This document shows positions 1 through 9,286 of a stretch of 63,518 nucleotides of DNA, piece by piece. A program made the position numbers and the translations under genes. The notes beneath the pieces are model-generated. The model ran no database searches. It was not told the DNA's origin and worked only from the letters and a program-made list of their open reading frames with translations. Each line of letters starts with the position of its first letter. The stretch's first letter is position 1. This DNA comes from Rhizorhapis sp. SPR117 (GTDB taxonomy: Bacteria; Pseudomonadota; Alphaproteobacteria; Sphingomonadales; Sphingomonadaceae), in contig NZ_JAKKIE010000022.1 of the NCBI RefSeq assembly GCF_021742065.1, forward strand, positions 1-63,518. Direction: 5' to 3'.

Positions 1-89
1 ATCGCTTCAATCCGGCGAACCGCCAGATTTATCGCACGAGCTTGAATCCAATGAATATTAATTTTGAGTCGGACTCTAAGGTCATAATC

Positions 90-659
90 CTAGAACCAGC
101 CTTCCCTGACACGAATTGTATCCCCTGGTTGAATCGGGGTGTTTTCGGTTGCCCGTCCGGTGATACCACGGCCATCCACTTGACGGGTCACGATCATATT
201 CGATTGATCTGCGCGAAAAGTATAGCCCCCTGCTGTTGAAATTGCCGTCAGCACCGACATTCCGGGCCGATAGGGATATTCACCGGGACTCTTGACCTCT
301 CCCAAAATGTAGAAGGGCCGGTATTTGGTGACCTGCACATTGATGCTGGGCGACCGCAATATTTCTTTTTCATACAAGATCCTGGCGATTTCGCTCTGCA
401 ACTCTCCCACGGTCTTTCCCTTGGCGGGCACGTTGTCGATAAGCGGCAATGAGACGTAACCCGTGTCGCTGACCAGATAATCATTGGTCAGCGCATCCAT
501 GCCATATGCGGTGATTCGGACCTCGTCACCGGCATCCAGACGATATTGTCCAGTCTCCACGCTGGGCAGCGACGGCAGGTTGGCCCCGCCCATGCAGCCG
601 GAAAGAAGCCATGCCGATGCGAGCATCAGTATCCCGCCAGTTCGTATCAACTTCTTCAT
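90..659 (-). CDS. Wza/GumB-like polysaccharide export lipoprotein
   Basis: This 189-residue protein is probably an outer-membrane polysaccharide export lipoprotein. Residues 1-22 form a lipoprotein signal peptide ending in the lipobox LLSGC. A Poly_export domain follows (YRLDAGDEVRI onward), then an SLBB-like segment (FYILGEVKSPGEYPY). At about 190 residues it matches the short GumB class rather than full-length Wza of about 380, so it lacks the extra SLBB and C-terminal helix regions. It is the last gene of the leftward exopolysaccharide block. It should work with the GumC-like protein at 16042-18342 to carry polymer across the envelope. Family call is firm; the exact polymer is unknown. Confidence 0.9.
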   Translation of the reverse strand: MKKLIRTGGILMLASAWLLSGCMGGANLPSLPSVETGQYRLDAGDEVRITAYGMDALTNDYLVSDTGYVSLPLIDNVPAKGKTVGELQSEIARILYEKEILRSPSINVQVTKYRPFYILGEVKSPGEYPYRPGMSVLTAISTAGGYTFRADQSNMIVTRQVDGRGITGRATENTPIQPGDTIRVREGWF

Positions 660-763
660 GTCGATCCTCCCGATGATTGCCTGAACAACCTGCGATACTA
701 GTCAGAAGTCGTAATCAGGACGTGAATAATTACAGTCAGGGGTCCAGTCAATTTCTGGACGCC

Positions 764-2134
764 TCAAGCGGTCGATACCCCCATTTTCAAACGCTGGAGG
801 TAATCAAGAAACGTGTCGAAATTGCTGAGGCCATCGCCATTGGCATCCAGCCAGCTGTCTATTTTGTCCGGATCGGCTCCGTTTCTGATCTCCCATTCAT
901 CGTCCATTCCATCGCCATCGGCATCGGGATAGGGTGAGTCATATTCGTCGTCTTCTCCAACCTCGATCGTTCCCGGTGTCTTCTTGAGGCGTCCGGTGCG
1001 GGACTTCACCTCCGATACAATCCGAGTGTCGAATGCATCTCTCGGGAATACGCCTGCCGCGTCAAGGACCCTATCATAAGCTTCGGTCGCGGGTGCAGGT
1101 TTCACGGTCAGCGGACAGGGCGGTTGGGCGACCCGGACCTTATCCAGGTCTGCAGCGAAATGCTGAAACATTCCATCAAACTTGTTGTCATGGACATAAA
1201 TTTGCGCCGGACCCGTCGATCCTATGGTTACATGGTCGATGCCAATGGCCTGCTCCCTCGTGTTTGGTCCGGCACGCAAGACATTGCCAACCACCGCCAC
1301 TGGCGAACCGCCATAGCTTTCCCATATCTCGGTAAATTGTGACTGGGCGTTATAGAGTACATTGTTAATGACCTCCACACAGGATCCTGGCGGGAAATTG
1401 ACGTCTGGATTACGGTCGCCATTGTGGGCGCATAGGTTGCCGATGAAACTGATATGCTGCGGTCCTTTAGGATCACTGCCCAACAGGGCGCATTTGTCGT
1501 GTTTGGGCATGCCTTCAGCGAACAACGACCAACTGATGGTGATATTGTCGTTATCGCCATAAGGATTGACCAGTTCATCCGCGGCCCAACTACCGCTCAC
1601 ATGATCCAGAATGACGTCATGACTGTCTTCTATGGTAAAGGCATCGCTGGCACGCTGGTCAAATCCCGGTCGATCGATCCGGACGCGAATATTCCGGATG
1701 ATGACATCATGCGTTTTTTTGACAACGACTGGAGTAAACCCGTCTACGCCGCCCGAATGCGCCAATGTGATGCCCTCCCCCGGCGCCGTCTGTCCGGCGA
1801 TGGTGAGATAAGGGTTGCGGATAACCGGCGGCTTTCCGGTGAAGCGGATAAGCCCGCCAACTCGGAAAATGCAGGTTCTGGGACCATGCGCTTCGACACA
1901 GGCGCGATAGGAGCCGGGTCCGCTATCATCCAGCGTGGTGACGAATAACATGCGGCCGCCGCGGCCGCCTTTGCTTGCCGCACCATAACCGATAGCGCCG
2001 GGAAACGCAGTCGAAGGCGGACCTGCAGCCCGTTCGAGCACATCCTTTCGGACCGGCTGCGCCGAACAACTCACAGTTTGCACCAGCAACACCATGGCCA
2101 GCATCTTCCAGCCGCGTATCGACCAGCCCATCAT
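764..2134 (-). CDS. Secreted pectate-lyase-like polysaccharide lyase
   Basis: The product is 456 residues. An N-terminal hydrophobic signal ends near LVQTVSCSAQ, where Cys may be lipidated although the lipobox is not canonical. The body matches the right-handed beta-helix pectate lyase superfamily: FPGAIGYGAASKGGRGG, TIAGQTAPGEGITL, and DVILDHVSGSWAADE, typical of the catalytic ladder. Near the C terminus, DADGDGMDD and DANGDGLSN look like Ca2+-binding repeats. The ATG overlaps the stop of the upstream Wzy-like gene (ATGA), so the two are probably translationally coupled. In this context it more likely trims or releases the exopolysaccharide than degrades plant pectin. Substrate is not deducible. 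Confidence 0.82.
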   Translation of the reverse strand: MMGWSIRGWKMLAMVLLVQTVSCSAQPVRKDVLERAAGPPSTAFPGAIGYGAASKGGRGGRMLFVTTLDDSGPGSYRACVEAHGPRTCIFRVGGLIRFTGKPPVIRNPYLTIAGQTAPGEGITLAHSGGVDGFTPVVVKKTHDVIIRNIRVRIDRPGFDQRASDAFTIEDSHDVILDHVSGSWAADELVNPYGDNDNITISWSLFAEGMPKHDKCALLGSDPKGPQHISFIGNLCAHNGDRNPDVNFPPGSCVEVINNVLYNAQSQFTEIWESYGGSPVAVVGNVLRAGPNTREQAIGIDHVTIGSTGPAQIYVHDNKFDGMFQHFAADLDKVRVAQPPCPLTVKPAPATEAYDRVLDAAGVFPRDAFDTRIVSEVKSRTGRLKKTPGTIEVGEDDEYDSPYPDADGDGMDDEWEIRNGADPDKIDSWLDANGDGLSNFDTFLDYLQRLKMGVSTA

Positions 2135-3438
2135 GGAACGATTGGTCTTGTCGCAGAATCGTCAGCATCCTCGACCGGTTGTGTCGCCGATACGGATGGA
2201 CGCGTCAGGATCAAGCCGAGAGGCAACATCAATGGCACCATCCAGAACCGCCCAAACATGTGCGGACTGGCCATGGTATATGCCAGAAAGACAAAAATCA
2301 CGCCGCAGCACACTGCGGCCTCTGCGGGATGTCTGCGCAGGACGGGCAAGGGCAAGACGATCAATATCAAAACCATCATGATCCAGCCTATCAGGGCGGG
2401 CAACCCACCCTCGTTCCATACCAGCAGATACATGTTGTGAACCGGCTGGCCGGATGGATGAATCTCGCGAAATCGGCTGACCCCAACACCTGTAAACGTC
2501 GTGTCGTCAGCCATCTTCCATGCGTCAGCCATCAATCTGGCGCGATCAGTGAACGTTCCAGCTTCATCAAGCTGCCCCGTTTCATATGCGCCCGCCACAC
2601 GCTTTTGAAACACTTCAGGCATTTGGTATCCGCCCAGATACAGCGCAGTCACGACCATCACGACCACCGCCACGATCCGGGGAGACGGACGCGTGCGCGA
2701 AACGACAAGAAAAATCGTCATGGCACATAGTGCCGATGTAAAGCCGGTGAACGATGCGCTCAGCGTTAGCGCCCATAGCAGGATGATCATTGAGGGAACC
2801 GACACGATAAGCGGAAACAAATGAGTTCGTATGGCATAGGCAAGAATCGGCAACGTCGATGCGATCAGCAGGCCGTTCCAGTTGGATTCACCCGCGAAGC
2901 TCCCCAACCGTCCATTTCCAGCCATGAACTCCGGACCCCACAGAGCATTGGCGTCGGTAAAACTCAGCGAGTAGACTGTGATCACGCCGACCACTTCGAT
3001 CAGTGTGACCGACACAATGAAGACCTTGATCAGGGAAATGATGCGCTGACGGTCCTGCCCCATGATGACTATCGGCAACAACATATAGCTGAACAGATAT
3101 TGGGACGCGACAATCACCCAGCGATCAAGGGCATTATGCATCAGGCTGCTGAAAAACAGGCCTGATATGAATAATGCCAATCCGCCAAACCAGAACGGAC
3201 TCAGTTCTCGGAATGGCGACAGGTTGATGCGGCCGATAGCGATAAACATGATCGCCGCCAGCGCGAATAATATATCGCTGTATGAAAGATTCTGGCTGGC
3301 CACCCGCAAGACATGAAAGCTCGACAGGCATACCGCCAATGTCAGCACCATGACCGCCACCCGATTGATCGCGGACCGGTATGGCGCATCCCGATAACCG
3401 GGCGTCATAGACATGGTTGGAGAATTTCTTGCCATCAT
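2131..3438 (-). CDS. Wzy-like O-antigen/exopolysaccharide polymerase
   Basis: This 435-residue integral membrane protein has about ten to twelve hydrophobic segments and a large periplasmic loop around residues 260-350. It fits the O-antigen ligase/polymerase (Wzy/WaaL) superfamily. GVGVSRFREIHPSG and PVHNMYLLVWNEGG resemble the periplasmic loop containing the conserved His of these enzymes. It would join lipid-linked repeat units in the periplasm. A ligase role cannot be excluded from sequence, but the presence of flippase, GumC-like and export genes favours polymerase. The start is the first of several Met codons (residues 1, 2, 9 and 11) and is uncertain. Confidence 0.8.
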   Translation of the reverse strand: MMARNSPTMSMTPGYRDAPYRSAINRVAVMVLTLAVCLSSFHVLRVASQNLSYSDILFALAAIMFIAIGRINLSPFRELSPFWFGGLALFISGLFFSSLMHNALDRWVIVASQYLFSYMLLPIVIMGQDRQRIISLIKVFIVSVTLIEVVGVITVYSLSFTDANALWGPEFMAGNGRLGSFAGESNWNGLLIASTLPILAYAIRTHLFPLIVSVPSMIILLWALTLSASFTGFTSALCAMTIFLVVSRTRPSPRIVAVVVMVVTALYLGGYQMPEVFQKRVAGAYETGQLDEAGTFTDRARLMADAWKMADDTTFTGVGVSRFREIHPSGQPVHNMYLLVWNEGGLPALIGWIMMVLILIVLPLPVLRRHPAEAAVCCGVIFVFLAYTMASPHMFGRFWMVPLMLPLGLILTRPSVSATQPVEDADDSATRPIVP

Positions 3439-3563
3439 GAAGCCTGCTTTGAAACGCCAATCACCAGAAAGCCAAGACGGGTTACCGTCCAGTTTCCGTA
3501 GCGACCGGGATGTAGCTTAGTGGATCTGCGCCAGGATGAAGCCCTCCCAAACAGGGATAGACT

Positions 3564-4742
3564 TTAAATCCTGCCGCTATACTTTTGATGGATACCCCTA
3601 TCCGGAATGGGTAGCGGCCTGACTGTTTGGAACGACCCTGCACAAGCAGGCTTAGGGCCAATATCGGCATAGAGTTTCAAATGCGCTCTGGCGCAGTTTT
3701 CCAGCGTGAAAGCGCCCGACTTCTCGCTCGAAGCCAAGGACATGGACACATAACGGGCTTCGTCCTCCAACACTGACAGCACCGCCTGTGATAATGCTTC
3801 AGGGTCTCCCGCCGGTGTCAGCAAGCCGTTGACGTTCGGTTCGACCAGTTCGGAGTTGCCTCCAACGTCGGTCGCTACAATTGGAAGAGCAGACATCACC
3901 GCTTCGATGAGCGCGATGGGCAGGCCTTCGAATTCAGAACTGTTCACCATAAGATCGGACTGGCGCATCAATTCCGGCACGTCGCTTCGGGTTCCGAGTA
4001 ATTCGACACTCTCGGCAAGCTGCAATTCGTCCACCAAGGCTTGCAGTCTATCCATCAGGGAACCACCGCCTGCTATGCGCAATAGCGGCCTTCGCCCCGT
4101 GGCATTCAATTTTCGAACGACAGGTGAAAACGCCCGGATCAAAGTACCATAATCCTTTTGCGGCGTTAGGGCGCCGGCAGCAAAAATAACTGGATCGCGG
4201 GCCAGCTTGACGCGTGGCGCGGCGACCGAAAAATCGGCGGGAACACCGTTACGAATAAGGATAATGGGCTTGCGCACTGCCCCCTCAAGCAAGTCATGGC
4301 ACGCCCCTCCGATCGCAATGTAGCGGTCTACCACCCGGTCGAAGGCCCTGAACAGCCATAACGGAAAATTGCACCGGATATTATGGTGGGTATAAACAGT
4401 GGGCCGCCGCACACCCGCCAGCAGCAACATCAGCAGCGCCTGCGCCGTATGAACATGGATTATGTCGGGGTCGATATCGCTGATGGATTTGCGCATGGCT
4501 ATCGCGCCTGCCAACAGGTTACGCCGGTTAACCAGTTCAAGGGAGCGCGCTTCGCCACCACTTGATCTGATTCTCTGCTTGAGTGCCTCCTCATATGCTT
4601 CGGAATTGCCCACCGCCGCAGCATCGCACAGGGCAAGCATGGTCGAACCATGTCCGGCCTTCACAAACGCGCTGGTCAGATTGGCGGCGAGAACCTCTGC
4701 CCCGCCCGCCGCAAAAGACGTTATGATCGAACAGATACGCAC
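3564..4742 (-). CDS. Family 4 glycosyltransferase (GT-B fold)
   Basis: This 392-residue cytoplasmic glycosyltransferase has an N-terminal acceptor domain starting ICSIITSFAAGGAE, a classic GT4 opening. The C-terminal donor domain carries the E-x7-E region SEFEGLPIALIEAVMS and the nucleotide-sugar-binding turn DVGGNSELVE. It probably adds one residue of the repeat unit on undecaprenyl diphosphate. It starts 25 bp after the sulfotransferase stop and is followed by a 125-bp gap before the polymerase gene. The last 25 or so residues are proline- and arginine-rich and unlike the family core. Donor and linkage are unknown. Confidence 0.85.
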   Translation of the reverse strand: MRICSIITSFAAGGAEVLAANLTSAFVKAGHGSTMLALCDAAAVGNSEAYEEALKQRIRSSGGEARSLELVNRRNLLAGAIAMRKSISDIDPDIIHVHTAQALLMLLLAGVRRPTVYTHHNIRCNFPLWLFRAFDRVVDRYIAIGGACHDLLEGAVRKPIILIRNGVPADFSVAAPRVKLARDPVIFAAGALTPQKDYGTLIRAFSPVVRKLNATGRRPLLRIAGGGSLMDRLQALVDELQLAESVELLGTRSDVPELMRQSDLMVNSSEFEGLPIALIEAVMSALPIVATDVGGNSELVEPNVNGLLTPAGDPEALSQAVLSVLEDEARYVSMSLASSEKSGAFTLENCARAHLKLYADIGPKPACAGSFQTVRPLPIPDRGIHQKYSGRI

Positions 4743-4767
4743 AATTTTTGCCTCGATCCGCCCGCCA

Positions 4768-5613
4768 TCATGCCGCCCGCCGCGCCGCCGGAAGCCAGTG
4801 CCGCAGGTCCCTGCCGATCAACGAAGCAAGCCGTTCGACATCGCCTGCGTAAAATTCTTCCATATAGGCCCGCGTCGATGCTGAAAGCGGCGGATAGCGG
4901 ACAGGTTGTGCAATTGTGCGGCGCGCCGCTTCAAACAACGCATGGCCGCGCAAAGGCCTGACCGCGCCCTTTAATGGGCCAAGCAGTTTACGCATGGGCA
5001 GCGGCAACAGATGCGCAGACCCGTCGTTTATCCGCTCATGCTCCAGTTCCTGCGCAAAGTGGAATGGCGCACCGATATGGTCGCAGACCTCTTGCATGAC
5101 CCATGCGGGCCTTTCGCGCACATCCTCGTAAAGCAGGACCTTGATCTGTTCGCGTGGGAAATGATCGAACCAGCGCCGAAGATGCTGATAATAAAGGCCA
5201 TCGTCCAGAAAGCGCGGCAGAGTGGTCGTGGAGCGAATGAGATAGTCCTCCGGGCCGCCTGTGATGGTGCCGCGACGATACAACATTCGATAGTCGGAAT
5301 AGGCCCGGTCGACGGGATTACGCAGTTGCACGACAAGGGCGATGTCGGGAACTGCCTCCGCGATGCGCCGGGCCGCATCGGGATGCGCAAGGTAATCCGC
5401 CGATTTTTCTCCTGGCAGTTGCCCAGGTGCAGCATCGCGGAAGAACTGGCCATACCAGTCGAAACCGCGATCATATTCGCTACTGAAGAAATGGGGCTCT
5501 GGGTCCGGCAGAAACACTGCCGGATTGTGTTGCAATTGATAACTGAGCCAGGTCGTCGCCCCCTTGACCGCGCCAAAGATGATGAACTTCGGAAGGGTTG
5601 TATCGTCACTCAT
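4768..5613 (-). CDS. PAPS-dependent sulfotransferase
   Basis: This 281-residue protein shows the sulfotransferase core. The 5'-phosphosulfate-binding loop is FGAVKGATTWLSYQL, with the catalytic Lys at about residue 17. The 3'-phosphate-binding segment is LRNPVDRAYSDY. This places it with the heparan-sulfate/carbohydrate sulfotransferase-like family that transfers sulfate from PAPS. Its ATG overlaps the aminotransferase stop (ATGA), indicating tight operon linkage and translational coupling. Position among glycan assembly genes suggests it sulfates a sugar of the exopolysaccharide or its lipid-linked repeat. No signal peptide is visible, so it should act in the cytoplasm. Confidence 0.85.
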   Translation of the reverse strand: MSDDTTLPKFIIFGAVKGATTWLSYQLQHNPAVFLPDPEPHFFSSEYDRGFDWYGQFFRDAAPGQLPGEKSADYLAHPDAARRIAEAVPDIALVVQLRNPVDRAYSDYRMLYRRGTITGGPEDYLIRSTTTLPRFLDDGLYYQHLRRWFDHFPREQIKVLLYEDVRERPAWVMQEVCDHIGAPFHFAQELEHERINDGSAHLLPLPMRKLLGPLKGAVRPLRGHALFEAARRTIAQPVRYPPLSASTRAYMEEFYAGDVERLASLIGRDLRHWLPAARRAA

Positions 5614-6815
5614 GCTGCCCGTGCCTGCTGGCTCCAGTTTGAAAAGATCGACCGCAGTGCTTCGCCCAACCGACGCATATCCGCATCGCCGAGCGTGTGG
5701 TCGACTGGAAGCATCAGGCTGGTCTCGCCCAATGCCTTTGCAATTGGCAGTTGTCGGGCCGGACGGGCGGACGTGTTGCTGAATGCCTCCTCCCGATAGA
5801 TTTCAGGGCAGGAACCGCTGGCACAAGGTAAACCCAACGTCGCCATTTCAGCGATCATATCATCCCGGTTGCGACCCGAGGGCAGGTGGTGTGGTTCGAT
5901 GAAGGCATAATATTTGTAGCGGGCATGGCCAATATGATCCGGCGGCACGGCCAGTCGCACCATCGCTTCTCCTGAAAGCAGGGTGTCGAGTACATTGGCA
6001 TTGCGCTGCCGTCGCACAAGCCAACCCGGCAATTTCCGAAGCTGCACGAGACCGATCGCCGCCTGCATTTCCGTCATGCGGTAATTGCTGCCAAAGCCGT
6101 CATGAATCCAGCGGAAGCTATTGCCCGGTGATGGATTGAGCACCTTGTGCGGATTCTTGCCATGGTCTTTCCATGACCATGCCCGTTCCCAGACGGTCCG
6201 GTCGCGCAACAGCAGCATGCCGCCCTCGCCACCAGTCGACATGATTTTGTCCGTACAAAAGGAAAAAGCGGCAGCATCGCCGAACGATCCCACCATACGT
6301 CCCCGGTACAGCGCTCCATGGGCCTGTGCGCAATCTTCGATCAGAAAGAGGTTGTGCTGCTCACAAACCTTCAGGAGCGCATCCATGTCGCAGGGCCATC
6401 CTGCCAGATGGACGCATAGTATAGCCCGCGTGCGCGACGTAATTCTGGCCCGGACGGAGTCGACCGCAATAGCCTGACTAACGGGATCTACGTCAGCAAA
6501 GACGGGCGTCGCGCCTACCGCGGCAACACAGCTTGCCGATGCGAAAAAGCTGCGCGCCGGCACAATCACTTCATCGCCCGGCCCAACGCCCAGCGCCCGC
6601 AACGCCAGTTCCAGCGCCAGCGTGCCATTGGCCAGCGCTATGGCATGGGGCACACCGCAAAAATCAGCAAAGGCCGCCTCGAACGCACGGCAACGATCGC
6701 CATGGACCAGCGCATTGACCCGTCCACTGCGCAGCACATCGGTGACGGCTGCGATTTCATCGTCTTCATATCGCGGCCAGCGCGACCGGGCCTCCCCGGC
6801 CTCACCTTCGGTCAT
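5610..6815 (-). CDS. DegT/DnrJ/EryC1/StrS aminotransferase (sugar aminotransferase)
   Basis: This 401-residue PLP-dependent enzyme of the DegT family probably aminates a 4-keto-6-deoxy nucleotide sugar. The catalytic Lys is K190 in FCTDKIMSTGGEGG, and the PLP-ring-stacking region is IEDCAQAHGA around residue 160. The start was set at the ATG at 6815, 15 bp after the stop of the dehydratase gene. A longer reading would run back into that gene and has no family similarity. The dehydratase followed by aminotransferase order matches PglF-PglE logic: UDP-4-keto sugar to UDP-4-amino-4,6-dideoxy-GlcNAc. Exact stereochemistry cannot be told. Confidence 0.88.
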   Translation of the reverse strand: MTEGEAGEARSRWPRYEDDEIAAVTDVLRSGRVNALVHGDRCRAFEAAFADFCGVPHAIALANGTLALELALRALGVGPGDEVIVPARSFFASASCVAAVGATPVFADVDPVSQAIAVDSVRARITSRTRAILCVHLAGWPCDMDALLKVCEQHNLFLIEDCAQAHGALYRGRMVGSFGDAAAFSFCTDKIMSTGGEGGMLLLRDRTVWERAWSWKDHGKNPHKVLNPSPGNSFRWIHDGFGSNYRMTEMQAAIGLVQLRKLPGWLVRRQRNANVLDTLLSGEAMVRLAVPPDHIGHARYKYYAFIEPHHLPSGRNRDDMIAEMATLGLPCASGSCPEIYREEAFSNTSARPARQLPIAKALGETSLMLPVDHTLGDADMRRLGEALRSIFSNWSQQARAA

Positions 6816-6829
6816 GATTTGGCCGCCAG

Positions 6830-8890
6830 TCACTGTACCGCACCTTGAAAATGGCCCGACGAGCCCGATCTGGAATTGAATGCCTGCTTGATCGCCGAAA
6901 TCGTCGCCGTGTGGGTGGACTCGTCCAGTTGCCCAAAAACCTGATCGTTCACCTGATCCAGGATGGCGCGTGACAGAGAACATATCGCTTCGTCGTTACC
7001 TGTCCGTGCAAGGGCGTCGAGCTGGTTGAACATCTCGTTCAATGTGGCAAGCGGCACCGGATTGGACCGCGCCTCGAAAATGCCGGGTAGCGCGGAAGGT
7101 AGCTGTTCCTCGCTCTGGTCGAACAGCTCCTCATAAAGCTTTTCGCCCGGACGCAGGCCAACAACCCTGATTTCGACGTCGATATCGGGTTCCAGCCCAG
7201 CCAGCCGGATCATCCGTTTGGCGATATCCATGATTTTGATCGGTTTGCCCATGTCCAGCACGAAAATGCGTCCGTGATCGACGCCCCCCCGCAAGGCGCG
7301 CGTGCTGCTTTGCAGGATAAGCTGCACGGCTTCCTGCACGGTCATGAAGTAGCGTTCAATATCGGGGTGGGTAACGGTGAGCGGTCCATGACGGCTTAAC
7401 TGCCGCTGGAACAGGGGGATCAACGATCCGCTGGAGCCGAGTACATTGCCGAAACGCACCGTCATGAAACGTGCGCTTCCCGCCTCGCCCGCACCTTCAA
7501 GGTCAAGCGCCTGGGCATACAGCTCCCCCAGCCGCTTGGTCGTACCCATCATGCCAACGGGGTTAACCGCCTTGTCAGTTGATACCTGAACCATGGCGCG
7601 CGCACCATATTTCCGCACCGCATCGGCGACATTGCGCGTGCCAAGCACATTGGTCTGAACGCCGGCGCAGGGGTTGCCCTCCACCAATGGCACATGCTTG
7701 AGCGCAGCAGCATGGAACACCAGTTCAGGCCGGTGCTGTGCGAACAATTGCATGATTCGATCGCGCTGGCGAATACAGCAAAGCTCGGCAATGATCGAAA
7801 TGTCGGGAAATTTCTCCCGAATTTCCATGTCGATGGCGTAAAGATTATATTCGGCATGATCGATCAAAACAATTTCATCAGGCCCAAAGGCGGCAAGCTG
7901 TCGAACCAGTTCGCTGCCGATCGTGCCGCCTGCGCCTGTCACCATGATTCGGCAACCATAGACAGTTTCCCGAACGATGGTCTTGTCGAGCTTTAATTCC
8001 TGCCGGTCCAGCAGGTCGGTCAAATTCAGGAACTGAAGATCGATCTTGCCCTTTCGCTGATGCTGAAGCCCCGCTGGATCAGGCGCGCGCGCCACGTCCA
8101 GTCCAAGTTGCTCCGCCTTGTTGACCAGCTTCACCATTTGCGGCCCGATGAGCATTGGGTCATTCTGATTGACGATCAGGCAATTGGGGCGGCGCCCTTG
8201 CTGATCGAGCATATCGACGATGTCTTCGAGCAATTCCGGCGAACCGAGCATCGGTACGCCACGCAGCCGCAGATTGGCATCGCGCCCGTCATGGGTCATG
8301 ATGCCAATTATACTCATGTCGGCACTCGCATCCCGCTGCAGCGCGCCAATCAGCATATTGGCCCAGTCGGGATCACCGAGCAACAACGCCCGGCGAAGTC
8401 CTGCGGGGGCTGCTTTGCCAACAGGTAATATTTTGCCGCGCTTGCTGAACCGTGTTCTTGCCTCCCGGCTCACACGGCGGACGACGCGCATGCCGCCCAG
8501 AAGCACGATCAGCACGAACCACTGAATGACTGGTATAGAGGCCGGAAGCCAGGGCGCCCCGTCTATCAGCAACAACGTACCGAACGACATGGCAACCGCC
8601 AATGTTGCCGCCTCGGTCAGGAAAAACAGATCGCCGATGGACACATAGCGCCAGGCACGATGGTATAGTCCGGTCACATAAAAGGCGATCACTGACAATA
8701 TAATGACCGTCGGCACTACGACCGGAAGCGCCTCGTTCAGCGCTGGAGGCAACGCACCCTGCAGGCGAAGATCAAAAGCCAGGAAAAAGGAAAGAGCAAC
8801 CGCGCCCGCATCGAGCGAAATGATTCCGGCAAACCGTACAAGGCGCATAAGAGCGACTTTCCGGGCTGTCATCTCTGTCCGTTGGAGCAT
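6830..8890 (-). CDS. CapD/WbpM/PglF-type membrane-bound nucleotide-sugar 4,6-dehydratase
   Basis: This 686-residue protein has four N-terminal membrane helices (about residues 15-135), a CoA-binding-like middle domain, and an SDR domain with the NAD motif TGAGGTIGSE at 318-327. The catalytic triad is of the Ser-Met-Lys type: S437 in VSTDK, M448 and K452 in MMGTTK. The Met replaces the usual Tyr, as in WbpM and CapD. The expected reaction is UDP-GlcNAc to UDP-4-keto-6-deoxy-GlcNAc, feeding the downstream aminotransferase. A strong AAGGAGG Shine-Dalgarno lies before the ATG. It is the first gene of the leftward block and probably has its promoter in 8891-9286. Confidence 0.9.
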   Translation of the reverse strand: MLQRTEMTARKVALMRLVRFAGIISLDAGAVALSFFLAFDLRLQGALPPALNEALPVVVPTVIILSVIAFYVTGLYHRAWRYVSIGDLFFLTEAATLAVAMSFGTLLLIDGAPWLPASIPVIQWFVLIVLLGGMRVVRRVSREARTRFSKRGKILPVGKAAPAGLRRALLLGDPDWANMLIGALQRDASADMSIIGIMTHDGRDANLRLRGVPMLGSPELLEDIVDMLDQQGRRPNCLIVNQNDPMLIGPQMVKLVNKAEQLGLDVARAPDPAGLQHQRKGKIDLQFLNLTDLLDRQELKLDKTIVRETVYGCRIMVTGAGGTIGSELVRQLAAFGPDEIVLIDHAEYNLYAIDMEIREKFPDISIIAELCCIRQRDRIMQLFAQHRPELVFHAAALKHVPLVEGNPCAGVQTNVLGTRNVADAVRKYGARAMVQVSTDKAVNPVGMMGTTKRLGELYAQALDLEGAGEAGSARFMTVRFGNVLGSSGSLIPLFQRQLSRHGPLTVTHPDIERYFMTVQEAVQLILQSSTRALRGGVDHGRIFVLDMGKPIKIMDIAKRMIRLAGLEPDIDVEIRVVGLRPGEKLYEELFDQSEEQLPSALPGIFEARSNPVPLATLNEMFNQLDALARTGNDEAICSLSRAILDQVNDQVFGQLDESTHTATISAIKQAFNSRSGSSGHFQGAVQ

Positions 8891-9286
8891 ATTTTCCTCC
8901 TTGGGGGGCCTACCCGCGAAATTGAACAGGCGCCTTGCACCGACACACCGCAGCAGTTGGATTCACAGGATGTTTACGACAATGAAAGGAAGGCGTGACT
9001 TGCCCAAACAGCCACTATACCGAAGCCCCGTTTCGGCTCGCATGGCTATTCCAAATGATCCTTTGAGCATCGCTTGAAGCGATTCTTGGTCAACCCGCAG
9101 TGGAAATGATGCCCAGATGAGGAAATCCTGGACCGTGGCACTGCCCCTGCGCCCGCCACATGGCGGACAGACAAGCCGGATCACCACAAAGTATAGTGCC
9201 CTTATGCGCCAATGCCGCCACCGACTGGTCACACTAGACTTCATAAACAGGGACGGCCTGTCACGGCCATAGGGAGCCTGGCCGCA
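8891..9286. promoter_or_regulatory. Divergent intergenic region between the two exopolysaccharide blocks
   Basis: These 396 bp separate the leftward dehydratase operon from the rightward glycosyltransferase operon and should hold both promoters. No ORF with coding character is seen. A short inverted repeat (ATCGCT-TGA-AGCGAT) lies at 9069-9083. On the plus strand, TGGCACTGCCCCTGC at 9136-9150 has the GG-N10-GC spacing of a sigma-54 promoter, but this is a single unsupported match. No clear regulator site was identified. Confidence 0.45.

Noticed and set aside
5011..5799. 262-codon plus-strand frame opposite the sulfotransferase
   Set aside because: Antisense shadow; no domain.
9136..9150. 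Sigma-54-like promoter TGGCACTGCCCCTGC
   Set aside because: The spacing fits, but there is only one match, no activator site and no evidence that the operon uses RpoN.
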